Assembly (NCBI RefSeq): GCF_042666235.1
Contig: NZ_JBHTFQ010000002.1
Span: 434,001 to 498,000 of the forward strand
Origin: Halodurantibacterium daqingensis
GTDB taxonomy: Bacteria > Pseudomonadota > Alphaproteobacteria > Rhodobacterales > Rhodobacteraceae
DNA length: 64,000 nucleotides
Reading direction: 5' to 3'
Below, piece after piece: positions 52,153 to 61,828 of the stretch (its first letter is position 1; every line of letters starts with the position of its first letter). Under the pieces are notes generated by a model. That model searched no databases, had not been told where the DNA came from, and worked only from the letters and a program-made list of their open reading frames with translations. Made by a program: the position numbers and the translations under genes.

Positions 52153-52189
52153 CTCTGCGGCCCCTCCCATGGCCTGGCGGCAGCCTAGC

Positions 52190-52208
52190 CGACTGATCGG
52201 ATAAGTCG
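52190..52208. promoter_or_regulatory. Candidate LysR operator upstream of LysR-2
   Basis: Arms CGACT (52190-52194) and AGTCG (52204-52208) flank GATCGGATA. It shares the CCGA and GATC elements with the dyad in front of LysR-1, which suggests related recognition by the two paralogues. Confidence 0.4.
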
Positions 52209-52406
52209 ATAGCACAAAGCGGACCGGTCAGGTTGTTCGGGCCGGGCGCAGCCCGTAGCCTTCAGGTGCAACCATGGTGAAGGGAGGAGCACCAGGGCGG
52301 CGCCGAACCGGGCAGACCAGCCGGGGCTGCCGCACGTCATCCTGACTCCTCCGATCATCCACGGCAGGCCCGCGGGCGCACGATCACCTGTAGCATCGGA
52401 GAAAGC

Positions 52407-52808
52407 ATGAACGACGAAAACTTCCAGAAGGGACTCGACCTGCGCCGCGCCATGTGGGGCAAGGAAGGCGCCGAGGACCACATCGACAACGCGACCGAGT
52501 TCATGGCGCCCGTCCAGGACATCGTCACCCGCATCTGTTTCGGCGAGATCTGGCAGCGACCCCATCTTGATCCGCGGACGCGCAGCCTGATCACGCTGGC
52601 GATGCTGGCAGCGCAAGGCCGTACACATGAAATCAAGATCCATACGCGCGGCGCCGTCGCGAACGGCATTTCCAGGGACGAACTGAAGGAGTTGTTCATC
52701 CACGCCTTCCCCTATTGCGGGTTGCCGCTGATGATCGACGGTATCCGCGCCTGTGAGGACGCCCTGGCAGAGATGAACGGCAAGGCAGGGGCGGGCGATG
52801 GTCACTGA
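52407..52808 (+). CDS. Carboxymuconolactone decarboxylase-family protein (PcaC-like)
   Basis: A 133-aa CMD-family protein: GLDLRRAMWGKEGAEDHID near the start, FGEIWQRPHLDPRTRSLITLAMLAAQGRTHEIKIHTRGAVANGI (core DPRTRSLITLAMLAAQGR) and IHAFPYCGLP. The size and residues match 4-carboxymuconolactone decarboxylase-like proteins of aromatic clusters. Overlaps the next gene by 11 bases. It may decarboxylate a ring-opened intermediate. Confidence 0.88.
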   Translation: MNDENFQKGLDLRRAMWGKEGAEDHIDNATEFMAPVQDIVTRICFGEIWQRPHLDPRTRSLITLAMLAAQGRTHEIKIHTRGAVANGISRDELKELFIHAFPYCGLPLMIDGIRACEDALAEMNGKAGAGDGH

Positions 52809-53694
52809 GCGGATCGGTTTCATCGGCCTGGGGCATATGGGTGCCCCGATGGCGGCCAATATCGCACGGGCGGGCGCGCGGCTGACGGTTTTTGACCTCG
52901 ACAGCGCAGTGACGCGGCGCCAGGCCGAGGCCACAGGCGCCTCGGCGGCGGCCGATCTTGCGGCATTGGGCCGGCAAAGCGACATCGTCGTGACAATGCT
53001 GCCCACCGGCGGCATCGTCCGGCAGGTGATGCTGGACGGGCCTTCCCCGCTGATCGATGCGCTTGCGCCGGGATCGCTGGTCATCGACATGAGCTCCTCG
53101 GAACCCGAAGGATCACGCAGCCTGCACGAAGCGCTTTCCGGGCGCGGGATCCGCTTCGTTGATGCGCCGGTATCGGGGGCCGTGCCGCGGGCCACCAACG
53201 GAACCCTGGCCATCATGGTCGGCGCCGCGGATGACGCGGATTTCGGCCGGGCCGAGCCGGTTCTGCGGATGATGGGTGACCGTATCTTCCGAACCGGGGA
53301 TGTGGGCACCGGACATGCGATGAAGGCACTCAACAACTACGTCGCGGCAGCTGGCTTCGCGGCAGCGTCGGAGGCGCTGATCCTCGGGGAAAGGTTCGGT
53401 CTGGATCCGGCAGTGGCGCTGGACATCATGAACGTGTCGACGGGACGCAACTTCAGCACCGAGGCCACGATCAAGACAGAGGTGCTTACCCGCGCGTTCA
53501 AGTCCGGCTTCGGGCTTGCGCTGCTGGCCAAGGATGTGCGGATCGCGGCCGATCTGGCGTCGAACCTTGGGGCGCGGTTGCCGCTGGTGGCGGAAACCGA
53601 TGCCTGGTGGCAGCACGCGCTGCATGAACTGGACGGCCGGAAAGACCACACGGAGGCTTTCGCCGTCTGGAGAGGCGAAGTCATGGGACAGTGA
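52798..53694 (+). CDS. HIBADH/6PGDH-type NAD(P)-dependent hydroxyacid dehydrogenase
   Basis: A 298-aa beta-hydroxyacid dehydrogenase: Rossmann IGFIGLGHMGAPMAANIARAG (GxGxxG), substrate motif FVDAPVSGAVPRATNGTLAIMVG, catalytic Lys in GTGHAMKALNNYVAAAG and cofactor-end residues GFGLALLAKDVRIA. Relatives oxidise 3-hydroxyisobutyrate, tartronate semialdehyde or aryl-lactates. Coupled to the CMD gene. Substrate unknown; a second 6PGDH-like gene is in the gal cluster. Confidence 0.9.
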   Translation: MVTERIGFIGLGHMGAPMAANIARAGARLTVFDLDSAVTRRQAEATGASAAADLAALGRQSDIVVTMLPTGGIVRQVMLDGPSPLIDALAPGSLVIDMSSSEPEGSRSLHEALSGRGIRFVDAPVSGAVPRATNGTLAIMVGAADDADFGRAEPVLRMMGDRIFRTGDVGTGHAMKALNNYVAAAGFAAASEALILGERFGLDPAVALDIMNVSTGRNFSTEATIKTEVLTRAFKSGFGLALLAKDVRIAADLASNLGARLPLVAETDAWWQHALHELDGRKDHTEAFAVWRGEVMGQ

Positions 53695-53764
53695 CAGCCC
53701 TGGGGTGTCTGGGAGGAGACACGCCAGGGTGACCTTGGGTCTACACAACGTCAGGGAGGACGAG

Positions 53765-54808
53765 ATGACCAAATACATCACGCAATACTGCAAGAGCGGC
53801 GCGTTGACCGCCTTGTTCGTGGCCTTGCCGCTGACGGCGGGGGCAGAAACCGTGCTGCGGCTGAACAACTGGTTGCCGCCGGGTCACAGGCAGATGACCG
53901 GCGTCATCGAGCCCTGGATGGAGCAGGTCGCGGAAGCAACCGAGGGCCGCGTCCGGATCATGCCGACGGATGCCTCGCTCGGGGCACCGCCGCGGCAGTA
54001 CGATCTGGCGGTTGACGGGATCGCAGATGTGACGGTCGGCGTGCTCGGCTATACGCCCGGTCGCTTCACCTTGGCCGGTGTCGCCGAGCTGCCATTCGTG
54101 GGGGAAACCGCAACCGGGCTCTCGACCGCGCTCTGGAAGGTGCACGAGGAATTCTTCCAGGAAGCTGACGAATACAAGGGCGTGCAGCTTCTGGGCCTTT
54201 ATGCGAATGCCACCGGGCACATAATGACGGGCGCCAACGTTACGCCGGTCCGGCAGATCGCTGACTATGGTGGCAAGAAGTTCCGCGTCGGTGGCGGCAT
54301 CGTCCAGGAGGTCAATCCGGCGCTCGGCGGAGTCAACGTGGCCGTCCCTGCCAACGAGGTCTACGAGATCCTGTCGCAGGGGATCGCGGATGGCACTCTG
54401 CTGCCCTATGAGGCCTATCCCAGCTTCAACCTTACGGGCGTGATCGGTGCCTCGACCACCGTTCCGGGCGGGCTTTATTCATCAACCTGGTTCGTCGTCA
54501 TGAACAAGGCACGGTTTGACGCGCTTCCGCCCGAGGATCAGCAGGCGATCATGAGCGTATCCGGTGCAGCTCTCGCCCGGCTTGCCGGAGAGGCACAGGA
54601 CGCCGCCGAGACCGAGGCCCGCGCGATCATGGAGGCCGACGGGGTCGAGATGATCGTGGCGGATGAGGCATTCGTGAGCGAGGCTCGGGAACGTCTTGCC
54701 GCGCTCGAGGCGCAGTGGGTCGATGCGGCCGGGCGCCTGGGTGTCGATGGGGCGGCCGCGCTGGAAATGATGCGGCAGGAAGTGGCCGCCGTCGAAGGCG
54801 CGCGCTGA
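53765..54808 (+). CDS. dctP: TRAP transporter periplasmic substrate-binding protein (DctP)
   Basis: A 347-aa periplasmic receptor with a signal peptide ending LPLTAGAE. VLRLNNWLPPGH, GVIEPWMEQVAEATEGRVRI and GIADVTVGVLGYTPGRF are typical DctP features; the conserved Arg/Asn region is GGKKFRVGGG. ATG 53765 has CAGGGAGGACGAG upstream; its stop overlaps dctQ. Binds an organic acid; the cluster suggests an aromatic carboxylate. Confidence 0.93.
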   Translation: MTKYITQYCKSGALTALFVALPLTAGAETVLRLNNWLPPGHRQMTGVIEPWMEQVAEATEGRVRIMPTDASLGAPPRQYDLAVDGIADVTVGVLGYTPGRFTLAGVAELPFVGETATGLSTALWKVHEEFFQEADEYKGVQLLGLYANATGHIMTGANVTPVRQIADYGGKKFRVGGGIVQEVNPALGGVNVAVPANEVYEILSQGIADGTLLPYEAYPSFNLTGVIGASTTVPGGLYSSTWFVVMNKARFDALPPEDQQAIMSVSGAALARLAGEAQDAAETEARAIMEADGVEMIVADEAFVSEARERLAALEAQWVDAAGRLGVDGAAALEMMRQEVAAVEGAR

Positions 54809-55353
54809 TGGGTGCCGCTGCCAGAGGAGCGGGGATTGACGCGGCCGGCGGGGGCAAAGCCTCCCGGCACGCACCTGCCGGATTGGTGCGGGCGGTGGAA
54901 ATGGTGTTCCTTTCGGCGGCGGCGCTCTTGCTGTTTCTCATGATGGTCATGACCTTCGTGGACGTCACCGGACGGTACCTTCTGAACCAGCCGCTCGGCT
55001 TCGCGTTCGAGATGACGCAGATAATGATGGCGGCCATGGTATTCTGCGCCCTGCCTTCCGTCACATTACGCGATGAACACGTCACGGCGGGGCTGTTCGA
55101 CACGCTGTTTCGCGGACGGCTTCGGGTTGCGCGCGATGCCTTGATCGCGGGCGTCGTGGCTTTCGGCTGCGGGTTTCTCGCATGGCGCCTGTCGTTCTTG
55201 GCAGAACGGTTCATGACCTTCGGTGACCGGACCTCGGCGCTGCGGTTTCCGGTCGGGATCGTGGCGTGGTTGGGCGTGGCCTGCCTTGGAGCCGCTGCGG
55301 TGGCGGGGGTGGTCCTCCTGCTGGGCGTGGTGCGGGAAAGGAATGCGCGATGA
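54808..55353 (+). CDS. dctQ: TRAP transporter small permease (DctQ)
   Basis: A 181-aa four-helix protein. VEMVFLSAAALLLFLMMVMTFVDVTGRYLLNQPLGF (core VTGRYLLNQPLGF) followed by FEMTQIMMAAMVFCALPSVTLRDEHV is the DctQ signature. It overlaps dctP by one base and is coupled to dctM (ATGA). Confidence 0.93.
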   Translation: MGAAARGAGIDAAGGGKASRHAPAGLVRAVEMVFLSAAALLLFLMMVMTFVDVTGRYLLNQPLGFAFEMTQIMMAAMVFCALPSVTLRDEHVTAGLFDTLFRGRLRVARDALIAGVVAFGCGFLAWRLSFLAERFMTFGDRTSALRFPVGIVAWLGVACLGAAAVAGVVLLLGVVRERNAR

Positions 55354-56642
55354 ACGCAATTGCGGGATTTGGCGCGCTCTTCGCCGTGCTGTTCTTCGGG
55401 GTGCCGCTCGCCTTCGGACTGGGCCTGATCGGGTTCACGGGCTTTGCCCTGATGACAGGGGTGCTGCCCGCCGGCGCCATGAGCGCGCAGATCGCCTGGG
55501 ACACGCTTTCGTCCTACAGCCTGTCGGTGTTGCCGCTGTTCGTGCTGATGGGAAACCTCGTCAATCACTCCGGGCTGTCGCGGGATCTTTACGCGGCATC
55601 GAACGCAGTGGTGGGGCACTACCGCGGCGGCCTTGCCATGGCCACGATCGTCGCTTGCGGAGGGTTCTCGGCCGTGTCGGGGTCGAGCCTGGCAACGGCT
55701 GCGACCATGTCGCAGATCGCGCTGCCCTCGATGCGCCAGTACGGTTATTCCGACCGGCTGTCGAGCGGGGCGGTCGCTGCGGGGGGAACGCTGGGCATCC
55801 TGATCCCTCCCTCGGTCATCATGGTCATCTATGGCAGCATGACCGAAACCAGCATCGGCAAGCTTTTTGTCGCGGGAATCCTTCCGGGGGTTCTGGGCAT
55901 CCTGTTGTATCTGGGCGCTGTGATGATCGTGACCTGGCGCGACCCGGCGGCGGGACCTGCGGGGCCGCGGCTTTCGCTGCGGGAACGCTGGCGGGCGGTG
56001 GCCGATGTCTGGTTGGTGCTCGGCCTTTTCGCAGTGATCATCGGCGGTATCTACCTTGGTGTCTTTACGCCGACCGAGGCCGCGGGCATTGGCGCAACCG
56101 GCGCCTTCCTGATCGCCCTGGCCAAGCGGACGCTGACGCCGCGCGCCCTGGCGCAGGTCCTGTTTGAAACCGTGCGTACCTCGGCGATGCTGATGGCGGT
56201 GCTGGTGGGGGCGCTGATCTTCTCGAACTTCATCAACATCGCCGGACTGCCAAGCCAGGTCGTGGGCTTCATCCGCGAACTTGGCCTTGGCCCGACCGGG
56301 GTGATGCTGATGCTGATCCTGTTCTACCTGGTGCTGGGCTGCGTGTTCGACTCGCTTGCCATGATCCTGCTGACGGTGCCGATCTTCTTCCCGCTGGTCG
56401 TGTCGCTGGGATACGACCCGGTGTGGTTCGGAATCCTGCTGGTGGTCACGGTGGAAATCAGCCTGATCACGCCGCCCATCGGCATGAACATCTTCATCAT
56501 TCGCACCATCATCACAGACCTCCCGGTGGGCACGATCTATCGTGGGGTCATTCCCTTCATCATCGCGGATGTGCTGCGCCTGGCGCTGATCCTCGCCTTC
56601 CCGGCGCTGATCCTGTTCCTGCCGGGCCAGATGTCCAATTGA
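55350..56642 (+). CDS. dctM: TRAP transporter large permease (DctM)
   Basis: A 430-aa protein with about twelve helices. Family features: SLSVLPLFVLMGNLVNHSG, GFSAVSGSSLATAATMSQIALP (substrate/Na site region), LGILIPPSVIMVIYG, FTPTEAAGIGA and LITPPIGMNIFII. Completes the transporter with dctP and dctQ; Na+-driven uptake is known for the family. Followed 28 bases later by the aldehyde dehydrogenase. Confidence 0.95.
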   Translation: MNAIAGFGALFAVLFFGVPLAFGLGLIGFTGFALMTGVLPAGAMSAQIAWDTLSSYSLSVLPLFVLMGNLVNHSGLSRDLYAASNAVVGHYRGGLAMATIVACGGFSAVSGSSLATAATMSQIALPSMRQYGYSDRLSSGAVAAGGTLGILIPPSVIMVIYGSMTETSIGKLFVAGILPGVLGILLYLGAVMIVTWRDPAAGPAGPRLSLRERWRAVADVWLVLGLFAVIIGGIYLGVFTPTEAAGIGATGAFLIALAKRTLTPRALAQVLFETVRTSAMLMAVLVGALIFSNFINIAGLPSQVVGFIRELGLGPTGVMLMLILFYLVLGCVFDSLAMILLTVPIFFPLVVSLGYDPVWFGILLVVTVEISLITPPIGMNIFIIRTIITDLPVGTIYRGVIPFIIADVLRLALILAFPALILFLPGQMSN

Positions 56643-56670
56643 CCAGACCTTGTACAAGCGGAGACATGAC

Positions 56671-58077
56671 ATGAGCGAGTACACAATGCTCATCGGCGGG
56701 CAGAGCCGATCGACGGCGGATCATCGGGATGTCGAGAACCCTGCAACGGGCGAAATCGTGGGCAGGATGCCGATGGGGAGCCGCGCCGATCTGGACGATG
56801 CGGTGGCAGCTGCCCGGGCAGCCTTCCCGGGCTGGGCCGCCCGCCCGGATGCCGAGCGTCAGGCTGCCTGCAACGCCATAGCGGAGGCCCTCGTGCGGGA
56901 TCAGGAAGAGCTTGCGCGCCTGATCACGCAAGAACAGGGCAAGCCGCTCGACGGGCTTGGCTCCCGGTTCGAAATGGGCGGCTGCGTCGGCTGGACCCAG
57001 GCAACCGCCGCCCTGACGCTGGAGCCCGAGGTGATCCAGGACAACGAGGCCGGCCGGATCGAGCTGCACCGCAAGCCGTTGGGTGTGGTCGGTTCCATCA
57101 CGCCGTGGAACTGGCCGGTGCTTATCGCCATCTGGCATGTCATCCCGGCGATCCGCACCGGAAACACCGTCGTGATCAAACCGTCTCCGTTTACGCCGCT
57201 TTCGACGATCCGGTTGATCGAACTCATGGATGCGGTTCTTCCGCCGGGGGTGGTGAACGTGATCACCGGCCCGGATTCCCTTGGCGCGGCGATGTCGGAG
57301 CATCCGGGAATCGACAAGATCGTGTTCACCGGATCGATTGCCACGGGGCGCAAGGTGATGGCGGGAGCGGCCGAAACGCTCAAGCGGCTGACGCTGGAGC
57401 TGGGCGGAAACGACGCGGGGATCGTTCTTCCCGATGCCGACCCCAAGGCCATCGCACAGGGGCTGTTCTGGGGGGCCTTCATCAACACCGGGCAGACCTG
57501 CGGCGCGATGAAACGGCTTTACGTCCACGACAGCCTTCACGACCGGCTGTGTGACGAGCTTGTCGCGCTGGCCCAGGCGATCCCGATGGGAAACGGGCTG
57601 TCGGAGGGAACGGCGCTGGGTCCGCTGAGCAACCGGATGCAGTTCGACCGCGTGCGCGACCTGGTCGAGGATGCACGCGCCGCAGGTGGACGTATCCTTT
57701 GCGGCGGCGCGCCAGGGAATGGGCCCGGCCACTTTTACCCGATCACCATCGTGTCGGAATTGCGCGACGGCACCCGGCTGGTGGATGAGGAACAGTTCGG
57801 GCCGGTGTTGCCGGTGATCCGCTATTCTGACGTCGATGAAGTGATCGCCCGTGCGAACGACAACCCCCACGGGCTTGGCGGCTCGATCTGGACGTCGGAC
57901 CCCGCGCGCGGGCGCGACCTGGCGCAGCGGCTGGAATGCGGCACCGCCTGGGTCAACAAGCACGGCGCCATCCAGCCCAACGTCCCGTTCGGCGGCGTGA
58001 AGTCCTCGGGCATCGGCGTCGAGTTCGGGCTCGAGGGGCTGAAGGAGTATACGTCGGTCCAGACGGTCTGGCTGTGA
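56671..58077 (+). CDS. Aldehyde dehydrogenase (benzaldehyde/vanillin dehydrogenase-like)
   Basis: Oxidises an aldehyde to the acid with NAD(P)+. The 468-aa protein has SITPWNWPVLIAIWHVIPAI (substrate entry), the Rossmann FTGSIATGRKVM, catalytic Glu in LTLELGGNDAGIVLPD and catalytic Cys in FINTGQTCGAMKRLY (C about 275). ELGGND instead of the usual ELGGKN is unusual. ATG at 56671 follows GGAG; the ATG at 56650 has no site. In the cluster it would convert the aryl aldehyde made by the ThDP enzyme to the benzoate. Confidence 0.93.
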   Translation: MSEYTMLIGGQSRSTADHRDVENPATGEIVGRMPMGSRADLDDAVAAARAAFPGWAARPDAERQAACNAIAEALVRDQEELARLITQEQGKPLDGLGSRFEMGGCVGWTQATAALTLEPEVIQDNEAGRIELHRKPLGVVGSITPWNWPVLIAIWHVIPAIRTGNTVVIKPSPFTPLSTIRLIELMDAVLPPGVVNVITGPDSLGAAMSEHPGIDKIVFTGSIATGRKVMAGAAETLKRLTLELGGNDAGIVLPDADPKAIAQGLFWGAFINTGQTCGAMKRLYVHDSLHDRLCDELVALAQAIPMGNGLSEGTALGPLSNRMQFDRVRDLVEDARAAGGRILCGGAPGNGPGHFYPITIVSELRDGTRLVDEEQFGPVLPVIRYSDVDEVIARANDNPHGLGGSIWTSDPARGRDLAQRLECGTAWVNKHGAIQPNVPFGGVKSSGIGVEFGLEGLKEYTSVQTVWL

Positions 58078-58087
58078 AGGCGGGGGA

Positions 58088-58804
58088 TCATCCCCGCCCA
58101 AGGAACGGGATGCGCACCGGCAGGATCGTTGCGTCAAGCAGCGAAAGCTCAGGCGGCAATCGCGCAATATAGGTCATCAACTCGCCCAGCTGCGCGGGAT
58201 CGAGGCAGTCGCCCTGAAGCTTGTCGGTGATGCCGGGCGCAAGTTCCGACCGGGTTGCGCCGGGGTGGAGGATGCCGGCGGTGACCAGATGGTCCCGCCC
58301 ATCCAGCGCCAGTGAGCGGGTAAGCCCCTCCAGGGCGAACTTGCTGGCGGTATAGGCGGGCGAATGGGCGCGCGGAATACTGGCCGACAGCGAACCGATC
58401 GTCATGATCCGCCCGCCGCCCTGCGCCTTCATCCGCCGCATCGCCGCGCGGCTGCACAGGAAGGCAGAGGTGAGGTTGGCGTCCATCACCTCGCGCCAAC
58501 GGGCCAACGTCAGGTCATCGATGGCCCTGTCATCTGCAATCCCGGCATTGTTGACCAGGAGCGAGAGCGGGCCCGACCGGTCCGCTTCAGCGAACAGCCG
58601 CTCGACGGCAGCCTCATCCGTCACATCCGCGGTTACCGGGACGATGCGGCCACTGGTTTCCTGCGCCAGCGCGGCGAGCCTGTCCTGCCGACGTGCTGCC
58701 GCAACGACGGTCATTCCCGCCTGTGCCAGTGCGATCGCGATCCCGCGGCCGATGCCGCTGCTTGCGCCGGTGACAAGCGCCACCTTTCCGGTCAGATCCT
58801 GCAT
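58088..58804 (-). CDS. Short-chain dehydrogenase/reductase
   Basis: A 238-aa classical SDR: KVALVTGASSGIGRGIAIALA (TGxxxGxG), LLVNNAGIADD (NNAG), IGSLSASIPRAHSPAYTASKFALEGL with the catalytic Ser-Tyr-Lys (S in SLSAS, YTASK) and ILHPGATRSEL. Would oxidise or reduce an alcohol/ketone, perhaps an aryl carbinol. Ten bases after the FAD-oxidase gene on the same strand. Confidence 0.92.
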   Translation of the reverse strand: MQDLTGKVALVTGASSGIGRGIAIALAQAGMTVVAAARRQDRLAALAQETSGRIVPVTADVTDEAAVERLFAEADRSGPLSLLVNNAGIADDRAIDDLTLARWREVMDANLTSAFLCSRAAMRRMKAQGGGRIMTIGSLSASIPRAHSPAYTASKFALEGLTRSLALDGRDHLVTAGILHPGATRSELAPGITDKLQGDCLDPAQLGELMTYIARLPPELSLLDATILPVRIPFLGRG

Positions 58805-58814
58805 TGCCGCCTCC

Positions 58815-60188
58815 CTATCCTGCGTCGCCCATCTTGCCGGGATTCATGATCCCCCTGGGGTCAAGCGCTGCCTTGACCGCCTTCATCACGTCCACCGCAT
58901 CGCCATGTTCCTCACGCATCAGGCCGAGCTTGCCCGCGCCGATGCCATGTTCGCCGCTGACGGTTCCGCCCGCGGCCAATGCGCGTTCGGCAAGACGATG
59001 GGCGAGGCGTTCGGCCTCTGCGACCTCTTCCGGGTTGTCGGGATCAAACAGATAGGCGGTGTGAAAATTGCCGTCGCCCACATGGCCGATGATCTGGCCC
59101 GGCAGGGAAGAGGCGTCGATATCGTCGCGCGCCGACTCGATGGCATCGGCCAGACGAGAGATCGGGACACAGATGTCGCCGGTATAGATCGCGGCACCCG
59201 GCCGCATGGCGCGGGTGGCCCAGTAGAGATCGTGCCGCGCCTGCCAGAGGACGCGGCGCTCGTCCGCCTCGGATGACCAGCGGAACGCGGAGGCTTGGTG
59301 ACTCTCGGTAATGTCCTGCACCGTGCGGGCCTGTTCATCGACCCAGGCGGGGGATCCATGGAATTCGAACAGCAATGTGGGCGCCACCGGCAGGGTGAGG
59401 CCGGAGTGGGAATTGACGTTGGCGATGGCGACCTGGTCCAGGAATTCCACCCGTGCAACAGGGATGCCCGACTGCACGGTCTCGATCACCGCCTCGACCG
59501 CCGCGCGCACGGACGGAAAGGCGCAGATGGCGGCGCTGACGGCCTCGGGCACCGGGTGCAGGCGCACGGTCAGTTCGGTGATGATGCCCAGCGTGCCTTC
59601 GGACCCCACGATGAGATGGGTGAGGTCATAGCCGGTGGAGGATTTGCGCGCCCGCGACCCGGTGCGAATCACCCGCCCATCGGGCAGCACCACCCGCAGC
59701 GCCAGCACGTTTTCCCGCATCGTGCCATAGCGCACCGCCATCGTGCCGCTGCCCCGGGTCGAGGCCATGCCGCCCAGCGACGCATCGGCTCCCGGATCGA
59801 TCGGGAAGGTCAGGCCGGTTGCGCGCAGGTCGGTGTTCAGTTGCAGCCGGGTGACGCCGGGCTCCACGACCGCCAGAAGGTCTTCGGCGGCGATTTCACG
59901 GATGCGGTTCATGCGGCTGGTGTTCACGGTGATGCCGTTACGGACGGGGATGGTGTGCCCCTCCATCGACGAGCCGGCACCATAGGGGATGACGGGCACG
60001 CCCGCCGCGTGGCACTGGCGCAGGATGTCCTGCACCTCGGCCTCGGTTTCGGGCCAGACGACAGCATCGGGCAGACAGGGGGGCAGGCGCGACATGTCGC
60101 GGCTGTGCTGGTCCCGGATGGCATGCGAAGTGGCAATCCGGTCGCCGAACCGCGGGCGCAGCGCCTCGATCACGGAGGCGGCGGTCAT
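58815..60188 (-). CDS. FAD-linked D-2-hydroxyacid dehydrogenase (GlcD/DLD family)
   Basis: A 457-aa flavoprotein. PCMH-type FAD domain: VVWPETEAEVQDILRQCHAAGVPVIPYGAGSSMEG, the ADASLGGMASTRGSGT loop, and IVGSEGTLGIITELTVRLHPVP. The C-terminal substrate domain ends with HVGDGNFHTAYLFDP and GEHGIGAGKLGLM (His metal ligands). Known relatives oxidise D-lactate, glycolate, D-2-hydroxyglutarate or D-mandelate. In this context D-(R)-mandelate-type aryl hydroxyacids are likely. 4-base overlap with the ThDP gene. Confidence 0.92.
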   Translation of the reverse strand: MTAASVIEALRPRFGDRIATSHAIRDQHSRDMSRLPPCLPDAVVWPETEAEVQDILRQCHAAGVPVIPYGAGSSMEGHTIPVRNGITVNTSRMNRIREIAAEDLLAVVEPGVTRLQLNTDLRATGLTFPIDPGADASLGGMASTRGSGTMAVRYGTMRENVLALRVVLPDGRVIRTGSRARKSSTGYDLTHLIVGSEGTLGIITELTVRLHPVPEAVSAAICAFPSVRAAVEAVIETVQSGIPVARVEFLDQVAIANVNSHSGLTLPVAPTLLFEFHGSPAWVDEQARTVQDITESHQASAFRWSSEADERRVLWQARHDLYWATRAMRPGAAIYTGDICVPISRLADAIESARDDIDASSLPGQIIGHVGDGNFHTAYLFDPDNPEEVAEAERLAHRLAERALAAGGTVSGEHGIGAGKLGLMREEHGDAVDVMKAVKAALDPRGIMNPGKMGDAG

Positions 60189-61828
60189 GGGAACCTCGTC
60201 GGGTGCTTGGAGCTGTCGAGTTCCTGGCTGGTGATGAATTCCAGCAGGGCGGGCTGGCCGGCCTCGGTTGCCGCGATGCCGCGCTTGATGGCCGGGATGA
60301 TCTCGTCAGGCGTGGTGATGCGTTCGCCATAGCCGCCAAGGGCGCGGGCAAAGGCGGCATAGTCGCCGGAGATGTCGGTGGCGCGGTATTTTTCGGTGGA
60401 AACCGGCATGATCGGCAGTTCCATGGCCATTGAATGGTTGTTGAGCAGGATCGACAGGATCGGGACGCGTTCCCGTACCGCCGTTTCAAAGTCCATGCCG
60501 GTGAAGCCGATGGCCGAATCACCCCAGACGTTGATGCAGAGCTTGTCCGGCCGCGCCAGTTTCGCCCCCATGGCAAGGCCAAGGCCATAGCCCAGCTGCG
60601 TGGACTTGCCCCAGCCGATATAGCTGAGCGGGGTGATGGACTTCCAGAACGGGGTCAGCTGGTCGCGCGGGCTGCCGGCATCATGGGTGATGATGGTGTT
60701 GGCCACGTCCACGGTGTTCTGCAGGTCCCACAGCACACGGTAGGGCGTCATCGGCGCCTGATCCGAGGTCAGGCGCGGCATCCATTCCTTCAGCCATTCA
60801 CGATGGACCTGCGCGATTTCCGCCGCCACCGCATCCGGGGCGCGGCGTTCGGTTCCGCGTGCGGCCATCGCGGCCAGCAGGGCATCCAGCGTCAGGGCGG
60901 CATCGCCGATCAGGGCAAGGCGGGCCTCGTAGTCCTTGTTGATGTGGTTGGGGTCGAGCGTCGAATGGATCACCGTCTTGCCGCGCGGCATCTGCACGCC
61001 GAACGCGGTTTCGGTAAAGGAACAGCCGATGCCGAAGATCAGGTCGGCCTCGTCAAGGAAATGCCGCACGGCGCGCGGGATTGCCGCGCCCCCTGATCCA
61101 AGGGCGAGGGGGTGGGTTTCAGGAAAGGCGCTTTTGCCCTCAAGGCTGGTGCAGACGGGAACGGACAGGTGCTCGGCAAAGGCGCGGAGCTGGTCCCAGG
61201 CCCGGGCGTAATGGATGCCCTGACCGGCATAGATCACCGGCCGCTTCGCCGCCAACAGCATGTCGAGCGCCTGTTCGACGCCGGCGGGATCGGGGGCGGG
61301 CCGGGCCGAAACGACGGGGCGGTAATCCAGAGGTTCGGCGACGTCTTCGTCCCAGATGTCGCCGGGGATCTCCACCACGACCGGGCCGCCACGGCCGTTC
61401 CGCAGCATGGAAAAGGCGCGGCGGAAGATGTTGGGGATCTCCGCCGGCAGGTTGATCGGTTCCACATGCTTGCTCACGTCGCGGAGCGACCGGCTGGCAT
61501 TGTAGTTCGGCGCAATATGGGCAAGACGGCGCGCATAGCCGCCCGGCAGGACCAGCACGGGAACCGATTCCGAATAGGCTTGCGCGATACCGCCATAGGC
61601 GTTTTCCGTCCCGGGGCCCGATTGCATGGCAAAGACGCCGATCTTCTGCCCGGACGTGAGCCGAGACAGCGCGTCGGCCATATGCACGCCCGTGCGTTCC
61701 TGGCGCACGATGATGGTGCGGATATCAGCCATCGCCGCATGTTCGATGATGTGGTTCACCGGATAGCCGAAGAGGATCTCCACCCCCTCGCGCTTCAGTA
61801 TTTCTGCGATTGCATCGCCGGTTTTCAT
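60185..61828 (-). CDS. Thiamine-diphosphate enzyme (arylglyoxylate/benzoylformate decarboxylase-like)
   Basis: A 547-aa three-domain ThDP enzyme. PYR domain with the catalytic Glu in IIVRQERTGVHMADALSR (E about 44), central domain with RPVIYAGQGIHYARAW, and PP domain with the ThDP-Mg motif NVWGDSAIGFTGMDFETAVRERVPILSILLNN (core GDSAIGFTGMDFETAV, NN). It belongs near acetolactate synthase/benzoylformate decarboxylase. Coupled on both sides: 4-base overlaps with the alpha-hydroxyacid dehydrogenase upstream and the FAD enzyme downstream. Most likely decarboxylates an arylglyoxylate to an aldehyde. Confidence 0.9.
   Translation of the reverse strand: MKTGDAIAEILKREGVEILFGYPVNHIIEHAAMADIRTIIVRQERTGVHMADALSRLTSGQKIGVFAMQSGPGTENAYGGIAQAYSESVPVLVLPGGYARRLAHIAPNYNASRSLRDVSKHVEPINLPAEIPNIFRRAFSMLRNGRGGPVVVEIPGDIWDEDVAEPLDYRPVVSARPAPDPAGVEQALDMLLAAKRPVIYAGQGIHYARAWDQLRAFAEHLSVPVCTSLEGKSAFPETHPLALGSGGAAIPRAVRHFLDEADLIFGIGCSFTETAFGVQMPRGKTVIHSTLDPNHINKDYEARLALIGDAALTLDALLAAMAARGTERRAPDAVAAEIAQVHREWLKEWMPRLTSDQAPMTPYRVLWDLQNTVDVANTIITHDAGSPRDQLTPFWKSITPLSYIGWGKSTQLGYGLGLAMGAKLARPDKLCINVWGDSAIGFTGMDFETAVRERVPILSILLNNHSMAMELPIMPVSTEKYRATDISGDYAAFARALGGYGERITTPDEIIPAIKRGIAATEAGQPALLEFITSQELDSSKHPTRFP

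Noticed and set aside
54627..56693. 688-aa minus-strand frame over the TRAP genes
   Set aside because: Antisense shadow of dctP-dctQ-dctM; His/Arg/Gln-rich without motifs.
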